DNA of 64,000 bases from Rhynchospora pubera (lineage: Eukaryota; Streptophyta; Magnoliopsida; Poales; Cyperaceae). Both the position numbers and the translations under genes were made by a program. Positions 10,282 to 22,693 of the stretch are shown one piece after another. Under the pieces are notes generated by a model. It made no database searches, was not told where the DNA came from, and saw only the letters and a list, made by a program, of their open reading frames with translations. Every line of letters starts with the position of its first letter. Within the stretch, counting starts at the first letter, position 1. Location: the NCBI GenBank assembly GCA_028095005.1, contig CM051460.1:157103461-157167460 (forward strand), in the 5' to 3' direction.

Positions 10282-12532
10282 ATGACCAACATGGAAACGG
10301 GCGCATCGCCAGAAAGACGTGTTAGTGCGAAAACATTCGCTTTAAGTTGCGGCATTCTTGCCTCTATGACATCTATTGTTCTTGGCTATGGTAAAATCAT
10401 CAAACTTCTTTTTTGTTTGTACTAATTGTAATTAAATTGCTAAAAGCCTAAAACTTGTATCTTATTAAGATACATTACGTTACCATACATCAGATTCTGA
10501 TATAATTCCTGAATTGTTTTTGGTTTTCCAGATATCGGTGTGGTGAGTGGTGCCACTCTGTTCATCAAGGAGGACTTGAAGTTATCTGACACGCAGATCG
10601 AGATCGTCTCTGGTGTATTGAACCTGTATGCGTTGGTCGGTTCATTTGCTGCCGGGCGCATCTCCGATATTATTGGAAGGCGGTTCACAATTGTGATAGC
10701 AGCTGCCACTTTTATCGCTGGTGCCATTCTGATGGGTCTTGCCACGGACTTTGCCTTCCTCATGGTTGGCCGTTTTGTGGCAGGCATCGGTGTTGGCTTT
10801 GCCATGATGATCGCCCCTGTTTACACAACAGAGGTTGCTCCGGCAGCCTATCGTGGTTTTCTCTCCTCATTCCCTGAAGTTTTCATCAATATAGGTATTG
10901 ATTAATTTCTGGATTTTATTATTGGGTAAAGAATAAAAATAGAAACAAGTCACAAGGCTTGTAATTAATTTAGTTGCAGAGTTAAAAAATATTTGAACGT
11001 TTGAAATGGATTTCCACTCCAGAAATGCACAAGTAACAATGCATAAAAATTTAAAAGAAAGTGTTGAAGTTTGCCTAATCATGCTCGTGTTTTTTGCACG
11101 TCTATGGTCTAACAATTTAATTTTGATTTTTGAGTTTGAAATTAAAGTTAAAGTATGCAAACCAAAAGATGAGACATCTATTTGAATCCTCCCCTTTTGT
11201 TTATTAGTTTATTACACAATTAATTGCATATGAACACAACATTCGATCTGATCCGTCGACACAAATTTCTGGTAAAAGAAATGTACAATTTAAAATATAA
11301 GTACTCATATTTGAGGATATTTTGTAGATCAAATTAAAGTGATTATTCACTTCAACAAGTGAAGTCCTTTATTTTCTCGAGTTTAATGCAGGCATGAATA
11401 AACATATAATGAAACATTTCTACATAATGCAGAAATTTCCTTTGCTACATATTTACACCTTGCTTTTTTAATGATAGGGATCCTCCTTGGCTACGTGTCA
11501 AACTTCTTCTTAGCTAAGCTTAGTCTCAACCTCGGATGGCGCCTCATGCTCGGCATGGGAGCCTTCCCTGCTGTCCTTCTCGGCATCGGAGTCTTATTCA
11601 TGCCAGAGTCACCACGCTGGCTGGTTCTACAAGGCCGTATCAAGGACGCGAGACATGTCCTAGACAGAACCTCTGAAACAAAAGAGGAATCTGAACAACG
11701 CCTTGCCGACATCAAGAAGGCTGCTGGAATACCCGAATCTTGCAAGGACGACAAGGTCGATGTGCCAAAGAAGAATCATGGTAAAGGGGTGTGGATGGAG
11801 CTATTTATCAAGCCTTCCCCTCCTGTGCGCCGAATCTTCTGGACTTCCCTTGCCATCCACTTCTTCCAGCAGGCATCAGGTATTGACTCGGTTGTTCTCT
11901 ACAGCCCCCGCATCTTTGAAAAAGCGGGCATACATGACAAGAACGCCAGCCTTGGTGCCACCATGGCGGTCGGGTTCGTCAAGACCGTGTTCATCCTTGT
12001 TGCAACGTTCTTCCTCGACAAATTTGGCCGCCGGCCTCTGCTTCTGACAAGTACCGGCGGGATGATCGTCTCCCTTTTAGGCCTTGGTGTTGGGCTAACT
12101 GTGATTGACAAACATCCCGATGAAACTGTCCACTGGGCTGTCGGGCTCTGTGTGTCAACGGTGCTCTTCTTCGTGGCCTTCTTTTCAATTGGCCAAGGCC
12201 CGATCACATGGGTCTACACATCAGAGATATTCCCGATCAGGCTAAGAGCTCAGGGCGTTTCGATCGGTGTTGCTCTGAACCGCACAATGAGTGGCATTAT
12301 CGGCATGACATTCATCTCATTGTACAAAGCGATAACGATCGCCGGCAGCTTCTTCTTGTACATGTCAATTGGCATTGTAGCCTGGATCTTTTTCTTCGTC
12401 TGCTTGCCAGAGACACGTGGCAAATCCCTTGAGGAAATCGGCATGTTGTTTGGGCTCAGTCCTGAGGAGACGAGAGAAGTAGAGTTGCCACCTGAATCCA
12501 ATGGGCGGGGGCAAGCTAGCTCCAGCCGTTAG
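10282..12532 (+). CDS. Polyol/monosaccharide transporter (PLT family), copy A
   Basis: The predicted join is 10282-10390, 10532-10894 and 11478-12532, giving 508 residues. Members of this plant sugar-porter family (major facilitator superfamily, 12 membrane helices) are H+ symporters for linear polyols, inositol and some monosaccharides, usually at the plasma membrane. The translation shows GYDIGVVSGA across the first exon junction, AAGRISDIIGRR after helix 2, PESPRWLV before the central loop, QQASGIDSVVLYSP in helix 7, GPITWVYTSEIFPIRLRAQG in helix 10 and PETRGKSLEE after helix 12. Length matches the family (about 510-530). The ATG chosen is the first in frame; a second Met follows at codon 4. 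Splice junctions are GT-AG and have the same phase as in copy B downstream on the same strand, so the pair is a tandem duplication. Substrate specificity cannot be read from sequence. Confidence 0.93.
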
Positions 12533-13500
12533 ATGTGTAAATTAAGTAAAACAAGACCAAAAAGTTGGTTTATTGTTTGCTATCAATTAAACGATGAGGA
12601 GCAAATTTCTTTCCTCTTTAATTTTTTAAAGAGAGGTGTCTATGTTTACTCCACCATGCATATTAAATTGGTCTTTATTTTATATATTCATATGCATTCA
12701 TATGGGTAAATTATTAACGTTTTATTTATTTGATTTATAGTATAAGAATGGAAAAGGAATCTAAAATCAAACTATCTTATTTTAAAAATCATACTAACTA
12801 AACTAAGTAAACAAAAACCAAACCGTTCCGTCTAAGGTAAATTTAATTAAATCAAAATCAAATTAATTGCATTATTGAACACCCACGGCGTGATAATCGA
12901 CGGATCCTGTAATTGGATAAGAGTAATATCAGACGGTTCACGGAGCTTATCTGATAAGATCAGACAGCCAAGAATGCCACAACTCCTCTTCTGTTTTCCT
13001 GTTCCAACTGGGAAGAAGCTTTTCCTTGAGTGTTTATCTCGCTCTTGTCTGTTTGTCTGTTTATGTTGTTATTGTGGAGAATTAACGCGGCAGCAAATTT
13101 GCATTTTGTAAACGTTCTTTCTGGAAAATGGATTTAATACATTGAACCTCCGTTTGTCATCATACTTCTTTACTCTATTTGCCGTTCTTTACTCTATTTG
13201 CCGATAGGCAATTGGATAGCTAAAACGAGAAAGAAATTGTGCTCCAAGTCATCATTACGATAAAAAAATTCTATAAATAATTATGAATTATAATAAATTA
13301 TTCCAATAATAATAGATCCTTTAAGGATTTGGATTTATACAAGATTATGGCTTTAATCAAAATGTTTTTTCTACCTGGAATTTCATTTCATTTGAATTAA
13401 TTTTTCAGAATTTTGTTGGATCTAATAGCATGAAAATTTCAATTAAATGACAAATAATTTCTAATGAAATGAAATTCCGTGTTAAAAGAAAAAAGAGATT
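12533..13500. other. 3' flank of transporter A, no gene recognised
   Basis: AT-rich 3' UTR and spacer. The open frame at 12875-13111 lacks motifs and is not supported. Confidence 0.5.
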
Positions 13501-13862
13501 TTATGGGGGCCTATGCTTTTTAACTTAGAACGAGGCCTGCGTGGTGCTGCCCTAAATGTCCCTAAATTTATATTTTTACTAATTTCTTACCTAAAATTCA
13601 AATATCGAATCTAAACATTTGATCTTATTTAATTTCATAAATGAACACATTAATTAATCAAATATAGGTAATAAGATATATTCACATTTTGGTTTCTTGG
13701 TCGAGTGAAAAATAAAATACAAATTAAAATATTAAATTTATAACAAAAATGCATTACTTATTACATTGAACGAGATCAACGATTTAATGAATTCTGTAAA
13801 AGTAGTTAATGTAAGTTCGAAAGACATTTGAAAGATCCAATATGGAGCACTGTACCCCATAA
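13501..13862. mobile_element. Decayed long-TIR MITE related to the copies at 6759 and 16101
   Basis: TTATGGGG at the left and CCCCATAA at the right bound a stretch containing 'ccctaaatgtccct' on one side and 'agacatttgaaaga' on the other, plus 'tgatcttatttaatttcata' and 'gagatcaacgattta' arms, as in the related MITEs. No target duplication was recognised, so the ends are approximate. Confidence 0.5.
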
Positions 13863-14001
13863 GGCCATAACATCGACTTTTTTTCTTTATTAATAATTAT
13901 TATAACGAGGTAACAGTTTTTTGAAAACCAAATTATTATTTTTTACCATATGCGCACGTGGGTGGGACTTTTTTTTGGCGGAGAGGACGTTTGCCTGTGG
14001 C

Positions 14002-15156
14002 TAGTGTTAACACGTGTCGTGTCATGTCGTATTAAACACATCGTGTTCGGATTATCTATTGTGTCGTGTCGTGTCGTGTTTAAATTCTAAGAGATGAGCA
14101 CGACACGTCTAAGGACACGCCACACCTCGTGTCCTCATGCCGTGTCGTGTCGTGTCTTCTTTAGACGTATCGTGCCGTGACGTGTTCAGACTTCAGACAC
14201 GTTTAACTTTTTGACATAAATATAATTTATTTATGAAATTTAAAAATTATGGTTAATAAAATACGTCAAAAATTAAAAATTAAGAAAGTAGACATGCTTT
14301 ATCATTGAATTAAAATATACATTAATTTTTTATTTTAATTTTGATGTAAAAAAATATTTTAAATTTTATAATAACCCTTCTTTTTTTCCAAACTTGGGAC
14401 CGACTATGTTTGAGAAAACATATACAGAATTACTACCTTAAAATTATGTTAGTATACTTTTCAAACTAATAAAATTAATATAGAAAATAAATTAAATTAA
14501 ATTAAACTAAAATTAATTATATTTTCCTCATCTACTAATGAATATTGGAAATTTGAGAGTACAAGAGCCGTAAAAAAATATTTCAATTTTTGAGACAATG
14601 AATAATTTATACTATCCTTATCAAAACAATACAAGATATGACAAAAATTCTTTGATTCTTTTTAAGACAAATTATAGATAAGTTTCTATCTTTAATTGGC
14701 GCATGGCTCTGGACCCTTCTGCTTTTGTTTGTGATTTAATTATTGAATCACCTAATTGTATTGTAATCTTTTTATTTCCAATTCAAACAATTTTCAAGTG
14801 TTTTATTCGGAAATAAGTCTATTAATAATAATCGATTTATGATTAAATGTATCTTTGGCAAGATTTATGTAAAAAAATTATAATAGTATGTACATAATTG
14901 AAGAATCCATTGTATTTCTATGACGCTGAATGTGCGTCTCCTTTTCGTGTTTGGCGTGTCTGTAATACGTGTCGTGTCCAGAAAATTCACGTGTCGTGTC
15001 GTGTCTATTTCATCAAAGTTGGACAAGACACGCTTAAGGACACGACACGCGAAGTTCTCGTACCGTATCCATGTCCATATCTTACCGTGTCGTACCACCT
15101 CCGTACCGTATCGTTCCGTGCCGTGTTCGGACACGCGATACTTTTTTAGAACACTA
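14002..15156. mobile_element. hAT-like non-autonomous element with CGTGTC-rich subterminal regions
   Basis: The ends are TAGTGTT and AACACTA (7-bp perfect TIR), flanked by the perfect 8-bp duplication CCTGTGGC at 13994-14001 and 15157-15164. Roughly the first and last 220 bp are packed with CGTGTC and its complement, typical of hAT transposase binding regions. The middle is AT-rich and non-coding. Open frames over 14865-15317 are products of the repeat. Confidence 0.8.
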
Positions 15157-15164
15157 CCTGTGGC

Positions 15165-15784
15165 CAATATGACCAAGCGGGTCAAATTAGTAAAAATAAT
15201 TTTTTTACGTAATATAAAAAAAATCCACGTGCAACTGACACAAGAGACAGAAGACAAATTACAAAATAAAATTGGCGCAGGTATTAAAAAATAAATAAAT
15301 AACAGAGAGAGCTGCAAAGTGCGAAAAATTGTGGGGCAAACGTAAAAGTGGGGAAATCACTGATGATTTTTCTTAACACTGTATATGTATGGCCACACTA
15401 TGGGTACTTGGGCAGGAAAAATGTTATCACTGGAAATTTTGTTTATCCCGGTTAGGTTGTATACATTTATTCATTTATTATTCGATATGTACTCATTATT
15501 CAGTTACTAAGTAATAGATTAACAGGGCTGAATAAGAAATAGATAAACAGGGCTGAATAAGAAATAAGAATACTGATCTCGAAATGCATACTCGTTCAAA
15601 TTTTTTATTTTAATTTTATGGTTTTATTAGAATATAAATAAGAACTCAAATAAATTCAAATTCTTTCTTCTTGTATTATTTAGGTTTCAGAAGTATAAAC
15701 AAATCTGATCCTTGGCAATACTAAATATGATAATTATAGAAAAATATATTTACCCAATATTCGTTGCTTGGTCGGTAGATCTGT
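15165..15784. other. Spacer, no gene recognised
   Basis: AT-rich sequence. A short direct duplication of 'aacagggctgaataagaaata' occurs near 15521-15565. Confidence 0.5.
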
Positions 15785-16078
15785 CAGTGATGAAACGTTT
15801 TAACATTTCCGTTTCTGTTCCGTCGAAACGGAACGTTAAATGAAAGCTGAAATGAGTTTCATTTTAAAAAACGGAATGGAAACGGAACCGAAATTTGTTA
15901 ACGTAAATGAAACGAAACACGAAAATGGACTGAAATCAATATAAAATGTGAGACGGAACGTTAAACGAAATAAAAATTTGTTATATTTGACGAAACGAAA
16001 CGAAAACAAAACAGCTATTTCGTTCCGTTACCTAAACGGAACAAAAACAGAAATGACTGTTCCGCTTCCATAACTAAC
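15785..16078. repeat. GAAACGGAAC-rich repeat, copy 1
   Basis: This stretch consists largely of GAAACG, CGTTCCGT and related short motifs on both strands, with 'ttccgtttctgttccg' at the left. A related stretch in the opposite orientation lies at 47040-47310. It resembles the motif-rich ends of DNA transposons, but no TIR or TSD could be set. Confidence 0.5.
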
Positions 16079-16100
16079 GTTTGACAAGCCACTGGTCGGC

Positions 16101-16534
16101 GGACCAGCATCCTCTACAGCCAAAATTAATCGGCTGTAGCGTCCAGCCAACATAATTTTTATAAAATTTAAAATTTTAAAATTTAAACGTTAAATTTAAA
16201 CCGTTGATCTTATTCAATTTTACGGACGATGCATTTTTATATAAGTTTTATAAAATTTAGAGTTGATTTGATATTAGATCAAGTGCTCAATAAATGAACG
16301 AATATGGTTAACAAACACTGATTAATTCTAATACGTTCATAATTTGATCACTCAATCAAGTATTAAATCGACTCTAATTTTTATAAAACTTATATGAAAA
16401 TGCATCGCTCGTAAATTTGAACAAGATCAACGGTTTGGATTCTACATTTAAATTTTAAATTTTTTAAATATTAAAAAAATTGTGTTGGCTGGATGGTACA
16501 GCCGTATAATTTAGGCTGTAGAGAATATGAGTCC
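16101..16534. mobile_element. Mutator-type MITE with long inverted arms (434 bp)
   Basis: GGACCAGCATCCTCTACAGCC at the left is the imperfect inverse of the right end, where 'ggctgtagagaatatgagtcc' closes the element. The arms pair over most of its length ('gatgcatttttatataagtt' against 'aacttatatgaaaatgcatc'). The 10-bp duplication ACTGGTCGGC flanks it exactly (16091-16100 and 16535-16544). Confidence 0.85.
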
Positions 16535-16544
16535 ACTGGTCGGC

Positions 16545-17949
16545 TCCTTACTCAATAGACAAGTCCATAGACTCCATACTCAAGTCTTAAACGTAAACAC
16601 AATAGTCAAGCTTGGGTCCACCATGGTGGGTCCAGATTATTTTTTTTAACAATTATTATTTCATAATGGTGTAAATGGGCTCCAATCCTTGACAGCCATT
16701 TAGGCATCTATTGCGAAAATTCGGATATCTAACGTAAATCAATAAACAGTGGTCCGGATATTTTTAATAGTGGAAATTAATTCTGAAAAATTATAAATCA
16801 TTGAGTCAAAGGAAAGGTACAAGTCGACGCTGCTTGCTTCATTTGAACTACTGACCTCAAGCCTCCCCCGGATACCATAATTGATATTCATGAACTATAT
16901 TTTAAATAAAAAAATTTTCTAAATATATCCAAGTAACGATGCATCAAAATTTCTGACAGGCTGACAGCACGTTGTACAAAGACATAAGAGAATTATGTGA
17001 GAATGGTGATGATCTAGACAATTAATAATATTTCTACATCTGAAATTTGCTAACTATGTAATTCGCGTTTCCTTAAATTGTGAACCATATACAGAATATA
17101 AATTTATATATAGTTAGCATTTGTTAAAATGACATGCGTCGCAAGACGATGGTCGATGGATGAAACAAATTTGCCACATTTGTGAGCTGTTCAATATGTA
17201 TGTTTAAAAAGTATTATGCTAAAATTAAAAAAAAGATTTTGACATATATAGTTAGCAAGAAGAAAAAATATCATGAAATTAATATTAGTTGATATATTTA
17301 ATAGTTTAAAGATTATGTTATCAAGTAGAAGGTTATAGTGTCAATTTGGATGTGTTCAACAATTATTCTTCTTCTTCTTCTAAGATCATTAAAAAGCTTG
17401 CTTTTCGTTTAAAAAATTAACATATAAACACCAAATAAAATTAATATTGTTATGGATCATTGATTCTGAATGGGCGGTTCTGATTAATAACGCGGCAATC
17501 TGTTCAGTGCTGACCATTTTTGTTGTGTAAGTACAATTCTACATAATTATTCTTATAGTTTTGTTTGATTTAAATACTACATTATCTAAAAATAAACATT
17601 TAAAAGGGTACATTTAAAAATTCGATTGGCACAAATTAAACTACAAGTCTACAGCGAAAAGGCACAGTTCAACATGTGGACTCTATAGTAGGTAAGTACT
17701 AGTCAACAAGCAATAGACCCACCAAGTTCTTTTTCTCAATGTAAATTGTGTTGTCTAAATGTACCACCAGAATTCTACATAACATCTTACAAATAATGAT
17801 GCACGTACTCATGAAATTTTATTAAATGTAATACTTACAAATAAAAAATTTACACGTGTCTTAATGCAAAAGGTCGTACAATAGTTACTTACTCAATTAC
17901 TTTTTGTTTGTATTTATCTTCTGATTGGATCTGACCACTCTTCTTCGTC
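16545..17949. other. Upstream spacer of the second transporter gene
   Basis: AT-rich. No gene and no bounded mobile element were recognised. Confidence 0.5.
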
Positions 17950-17956
17950 TATATAA
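17950..17956 (+). promoter_or_regulatory. Probable TATA box of the second transporter gene
   Basis: TATATAA lies 106 bp before the ATG and is followed by a (CT)n tract at about 18031-18047, a common plant 5' UTR feature. Confidence 0.55.
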
Positions 17957-18061
17957 CTTGTAAACCACACAAGCTCGTACACTCAACATTTCCACACACC
18001 CCCTCCCCACCTTCATTTAGCTTGATAGCCTCTCTCTCTCTCTCTCCACTATTTGAAAACA

Positions 18062-20781
18062 ATGGGGCAGACAAAGCTAGATGCTAACTCAGAGTTAAAC
18101 CCTAATCTCAAAGAAGTGGCTCAAGGGAAGCGTCGCAACTTTCGCTATGCCTTTGGTTGTGCCATACTTGCTTCTATGACCTCCATTCTCTTGGGTTATG
18201 GTAAACTATTTATAAACTATTCTTTGTCAATTTCGTTTCTTTTGAAGCTCTTGAAATGTTTTGTTGGAATTTACATTCTGATTTACTTTTGTCATGCTAT
18301 ATATCTTTTCGAGTTAAATTGCAACTATAACGGAACTACAAACCATATATATAAGAGGTGAGGAAATTAAAAGTTATACTTTGTCCTTTTGTATTGCAAA
18401 GTGCTTATCTCAACTAATTAAGTTGGAAATTCATACAGACCAATATTGTGTGGGTTGAAAGTTAATCGATTATTTCATCTATTTAGTTTATAGTATATTA
18501 AAGCTTTTAAAAATACTGTTTTGACAACCTAGCTAGCCTGGTTTATTCATTATAAATATTTGTTTAATGGAAAGTATGGAAGAGTCTGATCATCCAGTCT
18601 GCCATGTTGGATAAAAAAACTTTTGACAAATTCAAACTGGTGTATTCATATCTCTATTGAACATATCGAAAAGTCTCAAATTTCTCATACATGTAGGATA
18701 AATTTTTTTTTACAGCTAATCTGGGTGTATTCATATTTTTATTAATTGAGCATATGGAAGAATCTCAAATTTTGAATACATGTTGGATTAAAAATTATAT
18801 TAGAGCCTTAAATTTATCGACAAAATCAAAATGTAATTTCTTGAGGATTATTCGGTCAATATTTAGCTGTTGATTTAGTGATTGTGTGAGATTATTAATT
18901 GGATTTCTGGCTTCATAAGCAAAAATATCTCATCCCTCATATTTTAAAATAAACAGTCCATACTAGCTAATTCAGTCCGTTATAAAACCTTCGCTTAGTG
19001 CTAACTCAACAAAATTAATTATATGTAGATATTGGTGTGATGAGTGGTGCTGCAAAATATATCAAGAAAGACCTTAAGCTAACAGATGTAGAAGTCGAGA
19101 TCCTCCTCGGCATACTAAACCTCTACTCTCTGGTTGGGTCGTTCGCAGCAGGCCGTACCTCAGACTGGGTTGGTCGGCGCTACACTATTGTGTTCGCGGC
19201 TTCCATCTTTTTTGTCGGAGCCCTTCTGATGGGCTTCGCAATGAATTACGCTTTTCTTATGTTCGGTCGCCTAATAGCCGGCATAGGAGTTGGTTATGCT
19301 CTCATGATTGCACCTGTGTATACTGCTGAGGTCTCACCAGCCTCAGCTCGTGGATTCCTTACATCCTTCCCAGAAGTGTTCATCAACTCAGGTCTGAAAT
19401 GTTTTCATTAATTTCTTTTTTCGGAAATTAAAGTCTATTTTCTTCTTGTGATTTATATTTCCATGTGCTCCACTGAACCTTTCAAAGTGAACAAAGAACA
19501 ATCAATTACCCGATCACTAAAATTGGTAATGATCTAATACCACTGACGTACTGTAACTATCAGTACTAAAATGACTTGGTGTTATATAATATAGTTATAT
19601 ACTCGGTATAAGTATTTTACTACTTTTCATGAAATTTGTTTCTTCATCTTCCCAACATCATATATAATCAATAATGTAAAACTTCTTTCAAATGACCTTT
19701 TCATATTCAATTAAATGTGATAGGAATCCTTCTTGGTTACGTCTCCAACTACGCATTTTCGCATCTATCGTACCACCTCAGCTGGCGCTTCATGCTCGGC
19801 ATAGGTGCAGTTCCCTCTGTCCTCCTAGGTGTACTTGTCCTGTTCATGCCCGAGTCTCCCCGGTGGCTTGTCCTGCAGGGTCGCCTAAAAGATGCCAAGC
19901 TTGTCCTTAGTAAAACCTCAGACACTCTTGAAGAAGCTGAGCTTCGCCTTGCCGACATCAAAAGGGCCGCTGGCATTCCTGAATCATGTGATGATGATGT
20001 GGTCACAGTAAACAAAAATAGCCATGGTGAAGGTGTGTGGAAGGAGCTTCTTCTTCGCCCCCTCCCCGCCGTCCGTCGGATACTCCTAACAGCAGTAGGG
20101 ATTCATTTCTTCCAGCAGGCATCGGGTATCGACTCTGTTGTTCTCTATAGCCCGACAATTTTTGAGAAAGCTGGGATACATTCTGACAATGCACAATTGG
20201 GTACCACAGTGGCAGTTGGGTTCACCAAGACAATGTTCATCCTTATTGCAACTGTTTTTCTTGACCGGGTTGGCCGGCGGCCATTGCTTATGGCCAGTAT
20301 TGGTGGGATGATAGTGTGTCTTGCCAGTCTTGGTCTCGGTTTGACTGTCATAGGCCGACATGGTGATGAAAAGATCGACTGGGCAGTGGCACTATGTATT
20401 GCCTCGGTATTGTTTTACGTGGCATTTTTCTCAATTGGACTCGGTCCAATTACATGGGTTTATACGTCGGAGATATTCCCTCTCAGGCTAAGAGCACAAG
20501 GTGCAGCCATTGGTGTTGCTGTTAACCGGGTAACTAGTGGCGTCATCACCATGACCTTTCTATCCTTAGAAAAAGCCATAACCATAGGAGGCAGCTTCTT
20601 CTTATACGGGGGAGTAGCGGTTGCGGCATCTGTGTTCTACTACTTCTGTTTGCCAGAGACACGGGGAAAGACACTAGAAGAAACATGTAAGTTGTTCGGG
20701 CTCAACACAGACGAGGTCCAAGAAGAAGGTGATGTACAAATGGTGAAGGCAAATGAAACAGGGGCTAAAGTGGCAAACTGA
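18062..20781 (+). CDS. Polyol/monosaccharide transporter (PLT family), copy B
   Basis: The predicted join is 18062-18200, 19029-19391 and 19724-20781, giving 519 residues. The protein has the sugar-porter hallmarks: GYDIGVMSGA over the first junction, AAGRTSDWVGRR, PESPRWLV, QQASGIDSVVLYSP, GPITWVYTSEIFPLRLRAQG and PETRGKTLEE. It should be a 12-helix H+-coupled importer of polyols or monosaccharides at the plasma membrane. Exon 2 is 363 bp in both this copy and copy A, exon 3 differs by 3 bp, and intron phases are identical, so the two arose by tandem duplication. The N-terminal tail is about 10 residues longer here. Intron 1 has grown to 828 bp against 141 bp in copy A. The first ATG is used; the upstream in-frame TTG is not considered a start. 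Confidence 0.94.
18590..18790. repeat. Imperfect direct duplication inside intron 1 of transporter B
   Basis: Two consecutive segments of about 110 bp share 'tgttggat(a)aaaa', 'tgtattcatat', 'attgagcatat', 'gaagaatctcaaatttt' and 'atacatgt(a/t)ggat' in the same order. This local duplication explains part of the intron's extra length. Confidence 0.6.
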
Positions 20782-21557
20782 AAAATTTTAGGGTCTTTTC
20801 TTTCCTTTTTTTTAAAAAAAGGTTTTATGTACATCTATCTCCCAAAAGGTTTGGTGAGAGATGGGGCACCAAACTGTGACTTTCAGAGGTTGACGAGAAG
20901 AAAAAAGGGTACCACGCTTATAATTTTATCTTTTCTTGTATTGTATACTTTGTATTAGTCTATTAGTAACTGAGGTCCTATTATGTGGTGTCGTTTATGG
21001 GCGTTAGTTAGCAAATTATGGTCCACCCAGTCAAAACAAAAAGCGCAAGGGACTGATACGATTAATCCTTGTTTGGAGCAAGGGAATCTTGTATTAAAAG
21101 TTAGTTAATTAATGAATGCCTCCAAATTTGCTGCAACTTTTGACTACTTATGATAGAAGCCGTCTTTTCTTTAAAAAGATCTACAAAGAAAGTGCATTTT
21201 GGTTATAGAATTCTATAGTAAAAGATTATTTATTTCTCCAAGAGTTCGAATTATAAATTGTGTAACATTTTTATTTGTGTTCCGAAATTAATTTAAAATG
21301 CATTCATTTTTTTTTTCAAGTTTTGTCCGTCAGGAAAGAACTTGCGCTTTTGCATCTAGCATTGTATTAATTGAGTGAATGGGATCTACATATCAACGAC
21401 TTTGGGTGATCAAACAAACAAATTCAGAGCTCAAATATTCCGATTTGGTGGTTGTTCAATGGAAATGATTGCTCCCAAAGGAATGACAAAGAAAGCACAC
21501 AATAATGACGCACTCGTACTTAGATGTAAAACAGGGACATTGCAAATAATAAAGCTC
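20782..21557. other. 3' UTR and spacer after transporter B
   Basis: No gene recognised. The 68-codon frame at 21375-21581 runs into the adjacent MITE and is not supported. Confidence 0.5.
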
Positions 21558-21560
21558 TTA

Positions 21561-21749
21561 GTTTCCGTTTGGATGCGTTGAGAATAAGGTAGGAAGAAGG
21601 AAGAAGGGAATAAATTTATTGAAAAGGGGTAAATTTATTGGGAAGTGTGTAACTTTTGTGAAGAGTTTAGATGATTACAAATAAATTTATTGATAAAAAG
21701 TGGTTATTCCTTATTCCTTATTCCAGAAAAAAACCATCCAAACAGAGCC
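21561..21749. mobile_element. MITE, GGCTCCGTTTGG family, copy 4
   Basis: The left end GTTTCCGTTTGGATG and right end CATCCAAACAGAGCC form degenerate TIRs. The TTA duplication (21558-21560 and 21750-21752) supports a 3-bp target. Its internal 'gggaagtgtgtaac' and 'gtgaagagttt' motifs match copy 1 in orientation. Confidence 0.75.
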
Positions 21750-22200
21750 TTATTGTGGCTGTAGACCGGGACAGATTGAGGCCCGTCATGGCTTCCCACA
21801 GATTCCATAATTGTGTGGTAAAAATGCATCTTCTCAAATATTATTCTGAAACAGATTAGGGAATAAAAACAAAAAGTGTGCCTCCAGTGTTCACTACGTG
21901 TCAAGTACAATGTGTTGGTCCCACCTTCCGTGTCAACATAGCACGTTAATTTAGTCGTTTCTTAGAACGCGATGTGTTTCATTTTTTACATGAGATTTCA
22001 TTTCATTGGAATTGATTTCACGAGAATTTGTTGGGTCTAATAACATAAAAATTTTGACCAAATAATCTATTGATTTTGATCAAGAAATTTCTAATCAAAA
22101 GAAACGAAATGAATCCCATATTAAAAAAACGTCATTCTGATCGGGGTTTATTATGCCATATTTTGTCAATTAATGTCTAAAAGTTTTAAGCAATATTTTG

Positions 22201-22353
22201 TTTTTTTTTTGAAGACCAGGTGGCGATAGCCACACCGGCAGATTCATTGATAAGAAAAGGTTACAAAGTTACAAGCGTAAAGAAGTAAAAGAAAAGAAAA
22301 ACTAAAGGATCCTCGCTAAAAGAGGTAGAAGAAACTAAGAAAAGCAAAGAAAC
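22201..22353 (-). mobile_element. 5'-truncated LINE (L1-type) 3' end
   Basis: A 22-bp direct repeat (22179-22200 and 22354-22375, beginning AAAAGTTTTAAGC) flanks a 153-bp insert. The insert begins on the plus strand with a run of nine T, the poly-A tail of a minus-strand retroposon. A long variable TSD together with poly-A at the 3' end is the signature of target-primed insertion. Only the 3' non-coding end is present. Confidence 0.72.
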
Positions 22354-22514
22354 AAAAGTTTTAAGCAATATTTTGACTCTCGGATAAAAAACAACCGGTT
22401 CGGTTGTTTCACCAATTGCACTGGTCGAACCGATGGCCATACCAACGATGAAAAAGCGTGAATGGCGTGAGATGAGGGCGGAGGCCAGTCGAAAGGAGGG
22501 TAAAGAATAGCACG

Positions 22515-22690
22515 AGTATCAAATAAATTCTAAAATTTATAAAATCTATAGAAAACGTATCGGTCGTTAAATTAAATAAGATGAACAGTTTGGATTTGAT
22601 ATTACAATTTTAATTTTTTTAATAAATAACTAAATAATATAATGTTGGTATTTGGACAATTAAAATGTTGAAATTGAACCCTTCTCATAC
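22515..22690. repeat. Half of a long-TIR MITE related to 6759-7188
   Basis: Motifs 'tatcaaataaattctaaaat', 'aataagatgaacagtttgga' and 'aataactaaataatat' match one arm of the MITE at 6759-7188. The other arm is missing. Confidence 0.5.
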
Positions 22691-22693
22691 CAA

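Noticed and set aside
11491..12501. Minus-strand frames opposite transporter A exon 3
   Set aside because: Shadows of a strongly supported coding exon; the same applies opposite transporter B, the MULE transposase and SETH2.
14865..15317. 150-codon minus-strand frame and overlapping plus-strand frames
   Set aside because: They arise from CGTGTC repeats at the right end of the hAT-like element and run across its boundary.
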